A DNA stretch of 35,326 nt from a virus. This document shows positions 7,420 to 15,094 of the stretch, piece after piece. The notes beneath the pieces are model-generated. The model made no database searches and was not told the DNA's origin. It worked only from the letters and a program-made list of their open reading frames with translations. The translations under genes and the position numbers were made by a program. The DNA is taken from the IMG/VR virus record IMGVR_UViG_3300017727_002787, positions 1-35,326 of that record. The stretch is one strand, 5' to 3'. Each line of letters starts with the position of its first letter. Position 1 is the first letter of the stretch.

Positions 7420-8471
7420 TGAATAAGTATCAAAGATTATTTAAAGAGTTACAAAAAGAAAAGGAAACGAGCCCGAAGGATGCTAATGATCATATCATGG
7501 TATTTGACGGGCTCAATACCTTTATTAGAAGTTTTGGGGCAACGCCTGCATATAATGAAGACGGTGACCATATTGGTGGTATTACTGGATTCTTGTATTC
7601 CGTAGGTAAAACTGTTAGAGACTTTAAACCTAGTAGATGTGTAATTGCATTTGACGGAAGAGGCGGTAACGCTAAGAGAAGAAAAATTTATAAAGGTTAT
7701 AAAGCAAATCGAGCTAATAAAACTAAACTTCGAAGATTCGATCATCACGAAACAAGTATAGAAGATGAACAAGAGTCAATGAGAAAACAATTTAGTAGAT
7801 TAGTTTCATATTTAGATAATTTACCAGTAACCTTTCTAGCAATGGACGGCATAGAAGCAGATGATACTATTGCTTATATTGCACAAATGTATAATGAAAC
7901 ATGTAAAAAAATTACAATTGTTTCTACCGATAGAGATTTCTATCAATTAGTAGACGACCGGATACAAGTATGGTCTCCTATTAAAAAGAAAATGTATGAC
8001 ACCCAAGCAGTTATAGATGAGTTTGGTGTACATCCTAGTAATATGGTATTATATAGATCATTTACGGGAGATAAATCAGATAATATTCCTGGTGTAACTG
8101 GTATAGGTCCAAAGACTATTTTAAAACTTATTCCAGAAATCGTACATGAAAAACAAGTTACGTTAGAAGAGTTATTTGAAAAAAGTAATCAACTTTTAAC
8201 AGAAACAAAAAAATATCAAAAGATTTTAGACAACCGCGAAACGTTAATTAAAAATTGGCAACTCATGGATATAAAATTATTAGATATATCTGCAAATGTA
8301 TCTTCTAAAATTAGAGGAATAATGTCAGAACCAGTATCTGATTTAAATAGAGCTGAGTTTCAAAGATTATTTTATGAAGATAAAATGTGGGCTGTAATGA
8401 AGAATTTACCAGACTGGTTGACTCGAACATGGCTTTCGTTAGATGCATATGCAAAACAAACACATAAATGA
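7419..8471 (+). CDS. rnh: RNase H / 5'-3' exonuclease (flap endonuclease family)
   Basis: A 350-residue FEN-family nuclease, equivalent to T4 RNase H, which removes RNA primers and flaps from lagging strands. The metal-binding acids are in place: Asp30 (MVFDGLNTF), Asp79 (IAFDGRGG, followed by the basic KRRKIYKGYKANR arch), Glu146/Asp148/Asp149 (GIEADDT), Asp171/Asp173 (STDRDFYQL) and Asp218/Asp221 (GDKSDNIPG). A helix-hairpin-helix follows at GVTGIGPKT (about 225-233). It lies between uvsX and the helicase and starts on the last base of the uvsX stop codon. Confidence 0.9.
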   Translation: MNKYQRLFKELQKEKETSPKDANDHIMVFDGLNTFIRSFGATPAYNEDGDHIGGITGFLYSVGKTVRDFKPSRCVIAFDGRGGNAKRRKIYKGYKANRANKTKLRRFDHHETSIEDEQESMRKQFSRLVSYLDNLPVTFLAMDGIEADDTIAYIAQMYNETCKKITIVSTDRDFYQLVDDRIQVWSPIKKKMYDTQAVIDEFGVHPSNMVLYRSFTGDKSDNIPGVTGIGPKTILKLIPEIVHEKQVTLEELFEKSNQLLTETKKYQKILDNRETLIKNWQLMDIKLLDISANVSSKIRGIMSEPVSDLNRAEFQRLFYEDKMWAVMKNLPDWLTRTWLSLDAYAKQTHK

Positions 8472-8486
8472 TTTGATTTTATTATA

Positions 8487-8501
8487 ATTTTTATTATTAT
8501 C
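8487..8501 (+). promoter_or_regulatory. AT-rich gap motif ATTTTTATTATTATC (possible phage promoter)
   Basis: Lies in the 34-base gap before the helicase start codon. It matches 13 of 15 positions of the element at 1449 and is placed similarly just upstream of a start. A candidate promoter only. Confidence 0.22.
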
Positions 8502-8505
8502 TATT

Positions 8506-9861
8506 ATGACAGATAAATTAAGTGAATATGGCTGGAGCTTCCAAGTAAAAGTTTTAGCAGCAATGTTTACGGATAGAGTATTTTTACAACAAATTACCGA
8601 TATTATACAAGCAGATTATTTTGAGTCAGATGCTAACAGTTGGTTATTAGAAGTTATATTAGATCATTTCCGAGAATATAAGACACCTCCGACAAAGGAC
8701 GTATTAAAAGTTAAAGTTACGGGTATTGAAAATGACGTGCTTAAAACCGCCATATTAGAACAACTCAAAGACGTTTTTAGATTTATGGAGTCAGACGATT
8801 TAACATTTGTTAAAGACGAAATACTCAAATTTTGCAAGAATCAAGAAATTAAAAGAGCAATAATGGATAGTGTTGGATTACTCAAGATGGGTAATTATGA
8901 CGAAATTAAAAGCAAAATTGACGGTGCTATGAAAGCAGGAGCTGACACTGATATTGGCTTAGAGTATAAAGATACCGTGTCTTTGCGTTATGACGAAGCA
9001 GCCCGGGATACTATGACAACTGGGTGGGATGTTATTGACGATTTAATGGACGGTGGTCTTGCTCCAGGAGAATTAGGTGTAGTAATGGCACCAGCTGGAA
9101 TTGGAAAATCATGGTTGCTTATTAATATAGGAGCTAATGCAGTAAAAGCAGGTAAAACTGTTATTCACTATACATTAGAGCTTAATGAGAATTACGTAGG
9201 ACAGCGATATGACTCAGTAGTAACAGGTATTAACGCGCAAAATCTAAAAAATTATCAAGAAGACATTCAGGATAAAATAGATAAACTAAAAGGCGAATTA
9301 ATCATAAAACATTATCCAACTAAATCTATAGGAGTTATTGGTATTAAAGCTCATATAGAAAAAACTATAATGCTAGGAAATAATCCGGATCTAATTATTA
9401 TAGATTATGGAGATCTTTTAAAGGTAAATACCAAAAAAGACAAACATGAAGCATTAGAAGAATTATATGAAGAAATGCGAGGTATGGCTGGCGAATACGA
9501 AATACCAGTATGGACTGCATCTCAAGCAGGTAGATCTGCATTAGAAGAAGATGTTATTGAAGCCGACAAAATTGCGTCATCATATGGTAAAGTAATGGTA
9601 GCAGACTTTTTAATGTCACTTTCTAGAAAAGTAGAAGATAAAATGTCAGGTACTGGTAGAGGACATGTAATTAAAAATAGATTTGGGCCAGATGGTGTTA
9701 CATTGCCATGTAAAATAAATACAAATAATGGACAATTTCAATTCTTTGAGCCACAAACTGCACAAGGGAAACAAACGACTCAGGTAATGAAAACGGGAGA
9801 AAATATTGTGAAAAAAAATCTTGCACAAAAGTTTAAAGATCTGGGTGGAACATTGGGATGA
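8506..9861 (+). CDS. 41: Replicative DNA helicase (DnaB/T4 gp41-like)
   Basis: A 451-residue hexameric 5'-3' helicase of the DnaB/RecA-fold superfamily that unwinds the replication fork. The N-terminal 150 residues are the helical collar-type domain. The motor follows with Walker A APAGIGKS at 195-202 (Ala replaces the usual first Gly), Walker B in LIIIDYGDLL, the ELNEN motif after Walker A (HYTLELNEN) and a 'TASQAGRSALEEDVIEADKIASSYG' type segment (sensor/DNA-loop region). The C-terminal tail is Gln/Lys-rich. It is the last gene before a strong terminator. No primase (gp61) is visible nearby. Confidence 0.92.
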   Translation: MTDKLSEYGWSFQVKVLAAMFTDRVFLQQITDIIQADYFESDANSWLLEVILDHFREYKTPPTKDVLKVKVTGIENDVLKTAILEQLKDVFRFMESDDLTFVKDEILKFCKNQEIKRAIMDSVGLLKMGNYDEIKSKIDGAMKAGADTDIGLEYKDTVSLRYDEAARDTMTTGWDVIDDLMDGGLAPGELGVVMAPAGIGKSWLLINIGANAVKAGKTVIHYTLELNENYVGQRYDSVVTGINAQNLKNYQEDIQDKIDKLKGELIIKHYPTKSIGVIGIKAHIEKTIMLGNNPDLIIIDYGDLLKVNTKKDKHEALEELYEEMRGMAGEYEIPVWTASQAGRSALEEDVIEADKIASSYGKVMVADFLMSLSRKVEDKMSGTGRGHVIKNRFGPDGVTLPCKINTNNGQFQFFEPQTAQGKQTTQVMKTGENIVKKNLAQKFKDLGGTLG

Positions 9862-9875
9862 TGTCATATTTATAT

Positions 9876-9910
9876 AAAAGCACGTCCGGGTTACACCCCG
9901 GGCTTTTTTT
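9876..9910 (+). terminator. Rho-independent terminator after the helicase gene
   Basis: AAAAGC at 9876-9881, then CCGGG at 9886-9890, a 6-base loop, CCCGG at 9897-9901, then GC and seven T (9904-9910). The CCGGG/CCCGG stem is extended by AAAAGC/GCTTTT with a small 5' bulge (ACGT). It is the only GC-rich hairpin with a T-tract that I saw in the window, and it marks the end of the SSB-to-helicase transcription unit. Confidence 0.85.
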
Positions 9911-9954
9911 GTCTAAAAATAAATCGTTTAATTAAAGAAAAAAGAGATTACAAA

Positions 9955-11811
9955 ATGGAGATTTCAAACAAAATTTTAAGTGATATCACGGTATATATGA
10001 AGTATGCCAAGTATATCCCATCCGTGAACCGCCGTGAAACATGGGATGAATTAGTAACACGTAATAAGGATATGCACATAGAAAAATATCCTAAACTACG
10101 CAACGAGATAACGGAAGCATATGAATATGTTTATGCAAAAAAAGTACTACCATCAATGAGGTCATTGCAATTTGGCGGCAAACCTATTGAAATCTCCCCA
10201 AATAGAATTTATAACTGTGCATATCTTCCTATAGATGATTATCGAGCGTTTGGCGAAACGATGTTTTTATTGTTAGGCGGTACCGGAGTTGGTTATTCAG
10301 TACAAAAACATCATGTAGACAAATTACCTGAAATTAGAAAACCAAATTTAGACAGAACAAGAAGATTTCTTATTGCGGATTCAATAGAAGGATGGGCTGA
10401 TGCAGTTAAGGCACTAGTAAAAAGTTATTTTCAAGGCACATCAAAATTAAAATTTGATTTCTCTGATATTAGACCAAAAGGAGCTCGACTAATTACATCA
10501 GGAGGTAAAGCACCAGGACCGCAACCTCTTAAAGAGTGCCTGATTAAAGTGCAAGGTATATTAGACTCAAAACAAATCGGCGACTCATTATCTCCAATCG
10601 AAGTTCACGATATTATATGTCATATAGCCGACGCTGTTTTAGCTGGTGGTATTAGACGTGCTGCATTAATTAGTTTATTTAGTGCTGACGATGAAGAGAT
10701 GATTTCATGTAAGTCAGGCAACTGGTGGGAAACAAATCCACAACGAGGTAGAGCAAATAACTCTGCGGCATTGATGAGACATAAATTAACAAAAGGTTTT
10801 TTTATGGATCTATGGAAACGGGTAGAATTATCAGGCGCAGGCGAGCCGGGTATATATTTAACAAATGACAAAGATTGGGGAACTAATCCATGTTGTGAGA
10901 TTGCACTAAGACCATTTCAATTCTGTAACTTATGTGAAGTAAATGCTTCGGATATTGACTCACAAGAAGATTTTGAAAACCGTGTTAAAGCAGCTGCATT
11001 TATTGGAACGTTACAAGCAGGATATACTGAATTCCACTATCTAAGACCAGTATGGCAGAGAACAACCGAAAAGGATGCTTTGATAGGCGTATCAATGACA
11101 GGAATTGGATCAGGAACTGTATTAGGGTATGATATGACTAAAGCAGCAGATATAGTTAAAAATGAAAATTCTAGAGTAGCAGAAATTTTAGGAATTAATG
11201 AGAGTGCAAGAACAACCACAGTTAAGCCTGCAGGAACAACTTCATTAGCATTAGGAACAAGCTCAGGAATTCATGCATGGCACAATGATTATTATATTAG
11301 ACGCGTACGAGTTGGAAAGAATGAAGCAATATATACATATCTATCAATTAATCATCCAGAACTAATTGAAGATGAATATTTTAGACCACACGATACGGCT
11401 GTAATTAGTATTCCACAAAAGGCACCAATTGGAGCAATTATGCGAACAGAATCCCCATTTCAGCTTTTAGATAGAATAAAGAAAGTTCATTTAGAATGGG
11501 TAAAGCCAGGACACCGTACAGGTAATAATACACATAATGTATCAGCGACTGTTTCACTTAAAGAAGATGAATGGGATTTAGCTGGTGAATGGATGTGGAA
11601 AAATAGAGAACATTACAATGGATTATCAGTATTACCATATAACGGTGGCACATATGTACAGGCTCCATTTGAAGATTGTGATATAGAAACATATAATAAA
11701 ATGCTAACAACATTAAAAGACGTTGACTTATCTAAAATTGTAGAATTAGATGACGATACCGATTTATCAGGAGAATTAGCGTGTGCTGGTGGCGCTTGCG
11801 AAATAACATAA
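9955..11811 (+). CDS. nrdJ: Class II (adenosylcobalamin-dependent) ribonucleotide reductase, monomeric
   Basis: A 618-residue enzyme that reduces ribonucleotides to deoxyribonucleotides using a B12 cofactor. It matches the monomeric RTPR type by size and features: the MRSLQFGG and YNCAYLPI segment carrying the first redox Cys, LLGGTGVGYSVQ, the active-site NPCCEI segment (thiyl Cys and Glu) followed by CNLCEVN, and the closing ELACAGGACEIT tail with the C-x5-C pair that passes electrons in from thioredoxin. No class I beta subunit is in the window, whereas T4 itself uses class I NrdAB. A thioredoxin-like gene lies at 14491. It is the first gene after the terminator and probably opens the nucleotide-metabolism unit. 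Confidence 0.92.
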   Translation: MEISNKILSDITVYMKYAKYIPSVNRRETWDELVTRNKDMHIEKYPKLRNEITEAYEYVYAKKVLPSMRSLQFGGKPIEISPNRIYNCAYLPIDDYRAFGETMFLLLGGTGVGYSVQKHHVDKLPEIRKPNLDRTRRFLIADSIEGWADAVKALVKSYFQGTSKLKFDFSDIRPKGARLITSGGKAPGPQPLKECLIKVQGILDSKQIGDSLSPIEVHDIICHIADAVLAGGIRRAALISLFSADDEEMISCKSGNWWETNPQRGRANNSAALMRHKLTKGFFMDLWKRVELSGAGEPGIYLTNDKDWGTNPCCEIALRPFQFCNLCEVNASDIDSQEDFENRVKAAAFIGTLQAGYTEFHYLRPVWQRTTEKDALIGVSMTGIGSGTVLGYDMTKAADIVKNENSRVAEILGINESARTTTVKPAGTTSLALGTSSGIHAWHNDYYIRRVRVGKNEAIYTYLSINHPELIEDEYFRPHDTAVISIPQKAPIGAIMRTESPFQLLDRIKKVHLEWVKPGHRTGNNTHNVSATVSLKEDEWDLAGEWMWKNREHYNGLSVLPYNGGTYVQAPFEDCDIETYNKMLTTLKDVDLSKIVELDDDTDLSGELACAGGACEIT

Positions 11812-11849
11812 CCAGTAAAATATATTTATTAACTAAAAAAAGAAGTACG

Positions 11850-12017
11850 ATGAACAAACAAGAGTTATTTGAATCGATGTTGAGTTTATGGAATGAGTTT
11901 GAAGCTCAGCATAACGGAACAACAAAAAAGTCACAACAACAAGCAAGAAAAGCAGTTGGTGAACTTAAGAAACTAGTTACAGATTACAGAAAAGCATCAG
12001 TAGCAGAAGGAAAGTAA
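11850..12017 (+). CDS. Small basic histone H1/Hc1-like protein
   Basis: A 55-residue lysine-rich protein. The frame is open further upstream, but the ATG at 11850 follows an AAAAGAAG purine run and the upstream part only repeats the nrdJ end in another frame, so this start is preferred. The sequence (Phe-Glu-x2-Leu-x-Leu-W near the N-terminus, then SQQQARKAVGELKKL, VTDYRKA) resembles the Hc1-like 'histone H1' DNA-binding proteins of Bacteroidota ('R.RKalqELKklaqeiRk'). If correct it would bind DNA non-specifically. This is recognition from memory; a coiled-coil small protein of other function is possible. Confidence 0.6.
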   Translation: MNKQELFESMLSLWNEFEAQHNGTTKKSQQQARKAVGELKKLVTDYRKASVAEGK

Positions 12018-12233
12018 GTGATGGTCAATTTGGAAACGGATTGGATATATCAGCAGTACGTGAAAGAGTTTGGAAACAAGCTCTTTCCTACTGATTTTTA
12101 CTACGAGAATGGTAATCGGGTAATGACATCTAGTTATCATACACGTAGAGGACATTGCTGTGGCAACGGATGCCGGCACTGTCCATATGAGCCTAAACAT
12201 AAAAAAGGCGAAAATACTTTGAAAATTAAATAA
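12018..12233 (+). CDS. Cys-rich DUF5522-like protein
   Basis: A 71-residue protein that begins right after the preceding stop (GTG at 12018 or, more likely, ATG at 12021). The core YHTRRGHCCGNGCRHCPYEP holds four cysteines and histidines (C-C-x3-C-x2-C) and matches the small DUF5522-type family common in Bacteroidota, where the function is unknown. A metal site is likely. It is adjacent to the Hc1-like gene, so the pair may have been acquired together from a host. Confidence 0.65.
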   Translation: MMVNLETDWIYQQYVKEFGNKLFPTDFYYENGNRVMTSSYHTRRGHCCGNGCRHCPYEPKHKKGENTLKIK

Positions 12234-12240
12234 AATATAT

Positions 12241-12258
12241 TATTATATTAATATAATA
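12241..12258. repeat. 18-bp perfect AT palindrome upstream of folE
   Basis: TATTATATTAATATAATA is identical to its reverse complement and lies 24 bases before the folE start. It is too AT-rich and lacks a following T-run, so it is not a terminator. It could be an operator or promoter for the folE-queD-queE unit. Confidence 0.4.
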
Positions 12259-12282
12259 GTAATAAAAAACTAGTAAGGTTAT

Positions 12283-12948
12283 ATGACAACAAATAAAACT
12301 ATAGAATTAGTCCGTGAAGGATTTGCAAACGGAGTAGCACCAGGCGGTACTCTTACTGATGAGCAAAAGGCTACAATGATTAATGCTGCAGCAAATGCAT
12401 TTGGTTTGTTTTTAGATGCACTTAAGTGTGATTGGAGAAATGATCCAAATTCAGATAATACTCCACATCGTGTAGCAAAAGCATATGTAAATGATTTATG
12501 GGCTGGTAGATATAACGGTGCTCCTAATATTACTGCATTTCCGAGCGATGGCTATGACGGTATGGTATTTGAAGGAGGTATTCCTTTGACATCGATGTGT
12601 TCACATCATCATCAAACAATTATGGGTAAAGTACATGTAGCATATATTCCAGGAGATGATAGCAATGTAATTGGATTAAGTAAACTAAATCGTTTAGTAG
12701 AACATTTTGCAAGACGTGGCGCTATCCAGGAACAATTGACAGTTGCAATACACAATTCAATTGACACTATTATTAATGATAATAAAGGAGTAGCAGTAAT
12801 GATTGATGCTACCCATAATTGTGTATCATGCAGAGGGGTGAAACATGGTGGTGCTTCTATGAAGACTAGCAAATTAACCGGAGCATTTAAAGATGACCCA
12901 GCAACAAGATCAGAATATTATGAATTCGTAAAAGGATATAATGGCTAA
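12283..12948 (+). CDS. folE: GTP cyclohydrolase I (FolE)
   Basis: A 221-residue enzyme that converts GTP to dihydroneopterin triphosphate, the first step to 7-deazaguanines (and folate). The zinc ligands are visible: Cys106 and His109 in MCSHHHQTIMGKVHVAYIP, and Cys180 in ATHNCVSCRG. The TPHRVAKAY and GLSKLNRLVEHFARR signatures are intact. AAGG lies 5 bases before the ATG. The queD start overlaps its end by 8 nt, so with queE it forms a deazaguanine-precursor operon rather than a folate gene set. Confidence 0.95.
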   Translation: MTTNKTIELVREGFANGVAPGGTLTDEQKATMINAAANAFGLFLDALKCDWRNDPNSDNTPHRVAKAYVNDLWAGRYNGAPNITAFPSDGYDGMVFEGGIPLTSMCSHHHQTIMGKVHVAYIPGDDSNVIGLSKLNRLVEHFARRGAIQEQLTVAIHNSIDTIINDNKGVAVMIDATHNCVSCRGVKHGGASMKTSKLTGAFKDDPATRSEYYEFVKGYNG

Positions 12949-13402
12949 ATTTACATCAACAAAATTATTTGACGGATATTCAACATGTTTCCGACAATGG
13001 AAAGCAACCGAAACGCATTGTAGTTATCTACATGGATATGCCATATCATTTCGAGTATGGTTTGAAGGAGAATTAGATCATCGAAATTGGGTGTTTGATT
13101 TTGGGGGAATGAAACGATCTAAAAATAAAATAAATGGATATGCCCCAAAAGATTATTTTGCCTGGTTATTAGATCATACGGTTATTATAGCAAACGACGA
13201 TCCAGAGTTAGATTCATTTCGAATGATGGATGCACAGGGTATTATTCAGTTAAGAGTTATTGATGATACTGGATGTGAGAAGTTTGCTGAGTTTTTATAC
13301 AAAATTATTAATGACTTTTTGATTAAGGAAACTAATGGTAGAGTAAGAGCTAGTAAAGTAGAAGTATATGAACATGAACGAAATTCTGCAAGTTATCAAT
13401 AA
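12941..13402 (+). CDS. queD: QueD-like 6-carboxytetrahydropterin synthase, altered zinc site
   Basis: A 153-residue T-fold enzyme that should convert dihydroneopterin triphosphate to 6-carboxytetrahydropterin. Aligned with E. coli QueD: catalytic Cys27 in HCSYLHGY is kept, as are the Asp78-His79 pair (LLDHTV), the DFGGMK strand and a C-terminal Glu (VEVYEHE). Two of the three zinc histidines differ: H16 is Cys16 (YSTCFRQW) and H33 is Tyr33 (LHGY instead of LHGH), leaving His31. His26 beside Cys27 could substitute. I think this variant is shared by phage QueD proteins, but cannot confirm that here. AAAGGA lies 4 bases upstream of the ATG. Confidence 0.85.
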   Translation: MAKFTSTKLFDGYSTCFRQWKATETHCSYLHGYAISFRVWFEGELDHRNWVFDFGGMKRSKNKINGYAPKDYFAWLLDHTVIIANDDPELDSFRMMDAQGIIQLRVIDDTGCEKFAEFLYKIINDFLIKETNGRVRASKVEVYEHERNSASYQ

Positions 13403-13420
13403 TAAAATAAATAAATTAAT

Positions 13421-13669
13421 ATGAGTGACGGAATAACAGAATCAAGACGCGGCACATACTTTTCTAGTAATAAGAAGATGCCATTATGGAAAACTACAAA
13501 TAATAATTACACACCTAATTCTAAAAAAAATATGATACTTTCATATATTAAAACAGGTTTCAGAATTATTGGATATTCATTTATTCCATTTAATTTGGTT
13601 ATTTCAATGATTTTACTTATAATAAGTGAAATGTTATCTATAATTCAAAACATCTTTTATACAAGATAA
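13421..13669 (+). CDS. Small membrane protein between queD and queE
   Basis: An 82-residue protein with a polar, basic N-terminal half (to about residue 40, containing the MPLWKTTNNNYTPNSKK segment) and one or two hydrophobic helices (GFRIIGYSFIPFNLVISM and ILLIISEMLSIIQNIFY, about residues 46-78). It has no catalytic motif. It abuts queE directly (stop then ATG). I recognise it as a type found beside queuosine-pathway genes in T4-like phages, but its role is unknown. Confidence 0.65.
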   Translation: MSDGITESRRGTYFSSNKKMPLWKTTNNNYTPNSKKNMILSYIKTGFRIIGYSFIPFNLVISMILLIISEMLSIIQNIFYTR

Positions 13670-14491
13670 ATGTTACCAATTGTAATGTCAGAATTATCGA
13701 CAAATCGTAATTTAAAAAAAATGAAAAGAATAGAAGATTATAACAAAGTACTCCCAGTATTAGAAGTATATAGATGTGTACAATCAGAAGGAAGTAGATT
13801 CGGAAGACCAACTATTGCAGTAAGAACCACCGGCTGTACTCATAGATGTTATTTTGGAGAAGGAGGTTGGTGTGACTCTTGGTATACATCGATACATCCA
13901 GAAAAAGGAACATTTTGTTTTCAGGATATTATTGATATTTATGATAAGAATCCACAAGTAAAAGAAATGATGTTAACAGGAGGTTCACCAACTATGCATC
14001 CTGCGTTGGTAAATGAAATAATGTATTTTGCAAATGAAAGAGATATTTTTGTTACTATTGAAACTGAAGGATCCCATTATCTTGAAACAGATATTCCATT
14101 GGATCTTATTAGTTTGTCTCCTAAGTTCAGCAATAGTGTTCCCATGGTGGGGGCTACTACTCCTAATGGGGCTATTGTAGATGAACGTATGGTTAAAGTA
14201 CATAATCGATTAAGATTAAATCATGACGCAATTTCTAAAACATTAGCATATCATAAAGACTATCACTATAAGCCAGTCTGGGATGGTACTCAAAAAACTC
14301 TAGATGAAATTGAGGAATTTAGAATTAAACATAATATTCCAAAAGACAAAACATATATTATGCCGGCTGGCGACACTAGAAATGAATTAATTAAAATGTA
14401 TCCGATGGTATTCGAAATGTGTGCTGAAAAGGGTTATAATATGACCGGTAGAGACCACATTATTGCATATGATACAGAAAGAGGAGTATAA
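13670..14491 (+). CDS. queE: QueE, 7-carboxy-7-deazaguanine synthase (radical SAM)
   Basis: A 273-residue enzyme converting 6-carboxytetrahydropterin to 7-carboxy-7-deazaguanine (CDG). The cluster-binding motif is C56-x3-C60-x7-C68 (TTGCTHRCYFGEGGWCDSW), a spacing unlike the common CX3CX2C radical SAM motif, as expected for QueE members with an insert between Cys2 and Cys3. MLTGGSP (SAM-binding GGE-like) follows, then later LISLSPKFSN. The ATG at 13670 directly follows the previous stop, but the ATG at 13721 (MKRIEDYN) is an alternative start nearer the conserved region. Its stop overlaps the thioredoxin start by one base. Confidence 0.92.
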   Translation: MLPIVMSELSTNRNLKKMKRIEDYNKVLPVLEVYRCVQSEGSRFGRPTIAVRTTGCTHRCYFGEGGWCDSWYTSIHPEKGTFCFQDIIDIYDKNPQVKEMMLTGGSPTMHPALVNEIMYFANERDIFVTIETEGSHYLETDIPLDLISLSPKFSNSVPMVGATTPNGAIVDERMVKVHNRLRLNHDAISKTLAYHKDYHYKPVWDGTQKTLDEIEEFRIKHNIPKDKTYIMPAGDTRNELIKMYPMVFEMCAEKGYNMTGRDHIIAYDTERGV

Positions 14492-14727
14492 TGAGTCAAT
14501 TACTATATTTTACAGCACCATGGTGTGGACCATGTAAATTATTAAAGCCACAACTAAATAAGTTAACTGTTCCATTCCGAACAATTAATATTGACAATGA
14601 TATGCAAATTGCTAATCAATATAACGTCAGAAATATTCCGTGTTTTATAAAAATTAATACACAAGGTCAAGAAGTTTCAAGGCTAGTAGGAAATAATGTT
14701 ACCATTGCTAATATACAAGGATTATAA
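14491..14727 (+). CDS. Thioredoxin/glutaredoxin-like protein
   Basis: A 78-residue redox protein with the classical active site WCGPC (residues 11-15) in FTAPWCGPCKLLKP, a cis-Pro segment NIPCF and a central IDND strand. It is shorter than a typical thioredoxin (~105). It is likely to re-reduce the C-terminal Cys pair of NrdJ, like T4 NrdC serves its reductase; that pairing is inferred from the neighbourhood. The start is the last base of the queE stop codon. Confidence 0.88.
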   Translation: MSQLLYFTAPWCGPCKLLKPQLNKLTVPFRTINIDNDMQIANQYNVRNIPCFIKINTQGQEVSRLVGNNVTIANIQGL

Positions 14728-14804
14728 TGTACTGGTATAGCACGACAACATATGAAAATTTAAAAATAAAGTTTATACTAATAAAAAAGAAGAACAAGTT
14801 ATGA
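14727..14804 (+). CDS. Possible 25-residue micro-ORF linking thioredoxin and GroES
   Basis: The ATG shares a base with the thioredoxin TAA, and the TGA shares bases with the GroES ATG (ATGA), the same coupling pattern as real neighbours. The product MYWYSTTTYENLKIKFILIKKKNKL is basic and aromatic with no family match that I know. Without this ORF the 73-base gap would be non-coding. It may only serve to carry ribosomes across. Confidence 0.3.
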   Translation: MYWYSTTTYENLKIKFILIKKKNKL

Positions 14805-15094
14805 ATTGGAAACCAATGGGTGATCAAGTATTGCTAAAAGTAGAAAAAAAGACAGAAAAGACTAAGTCAGGTATCATTCTAGTTGATAGAGACATGGCAT
14901 TTGTATTAGGAACAGTAGTTGCAACCGGTGATGGTTTATTTACTCAAACTGGAGCTCGTATTCCGATGACTGTAAAGGTTAATGATAATGTATATGTATA
15001 TAAATCTAACTTAGGTGAAAACAAAGAAATCGTGTTAGACGATGAACACTTTATGTTGGTAAGAGAATCAGAAATTGCAGTAGTCAATGATTGA
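14801..15094 (+). CDS. groES: GroES-like co-chaperonin (T4 gp31 analogue)
   Basis: A 97-residue protein with GroES order: N-terminal W-KPMGDQVLLKVEKK, the mobile loop TKSGIILVDRDM (the part that contacts GroEL), GTVVATGDG, a VKVNDNVYVYKSN strand and a C-terminal DDEHFMLVRESEIAVV. The length fits bacterial GroES (97) better than T4 gp31 (111). Phage co-chaperonins reprogram host GroEL to fold the capsid protein. A purine-rich AAAAAGAAGAAC run precedes the start. The next gene overlaps by 8 nt. Confidence 0.9.
   Translation: MNWKPMGDQVLLKVEKKTEKTKSGIILVDRDMAFVLGTVVATGDGLFTQTGARIPMTVKVNDNVYVYKSNLGENKEIVLDDEHFMLVRESEIAVVND

Noticed and set aside
7449-7772. 107-codon minus-strand open frame inside rnh
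   Set aside because: Fully opposite the conserved RNase H N-terminal domain; no domain or neighbouring minus-strand gene.
11781-11849. Upstream extension of the Hc1-like gene
   Set aside because: It would run through the nrdJ C-terminal coding end and the gap in a different frame, with Cys/Trp-rich residues unlike the Lys-rich body of the small protein.
12241-12258. Palindrome read as a terminator for the DUF5522-like gene
   Set aside because: All A/T, with no GC stem and no T-run after it; the clear terminator at 9876-9910 shows what a real one looks like here.
12283-12948. FolE as part of a folate pathway
   Set aside because: No folB, folP or folK follows. It is coupled to queD and in line with queE, and dpdA lies in the window, so deazaguanine synthesis is the better reading.
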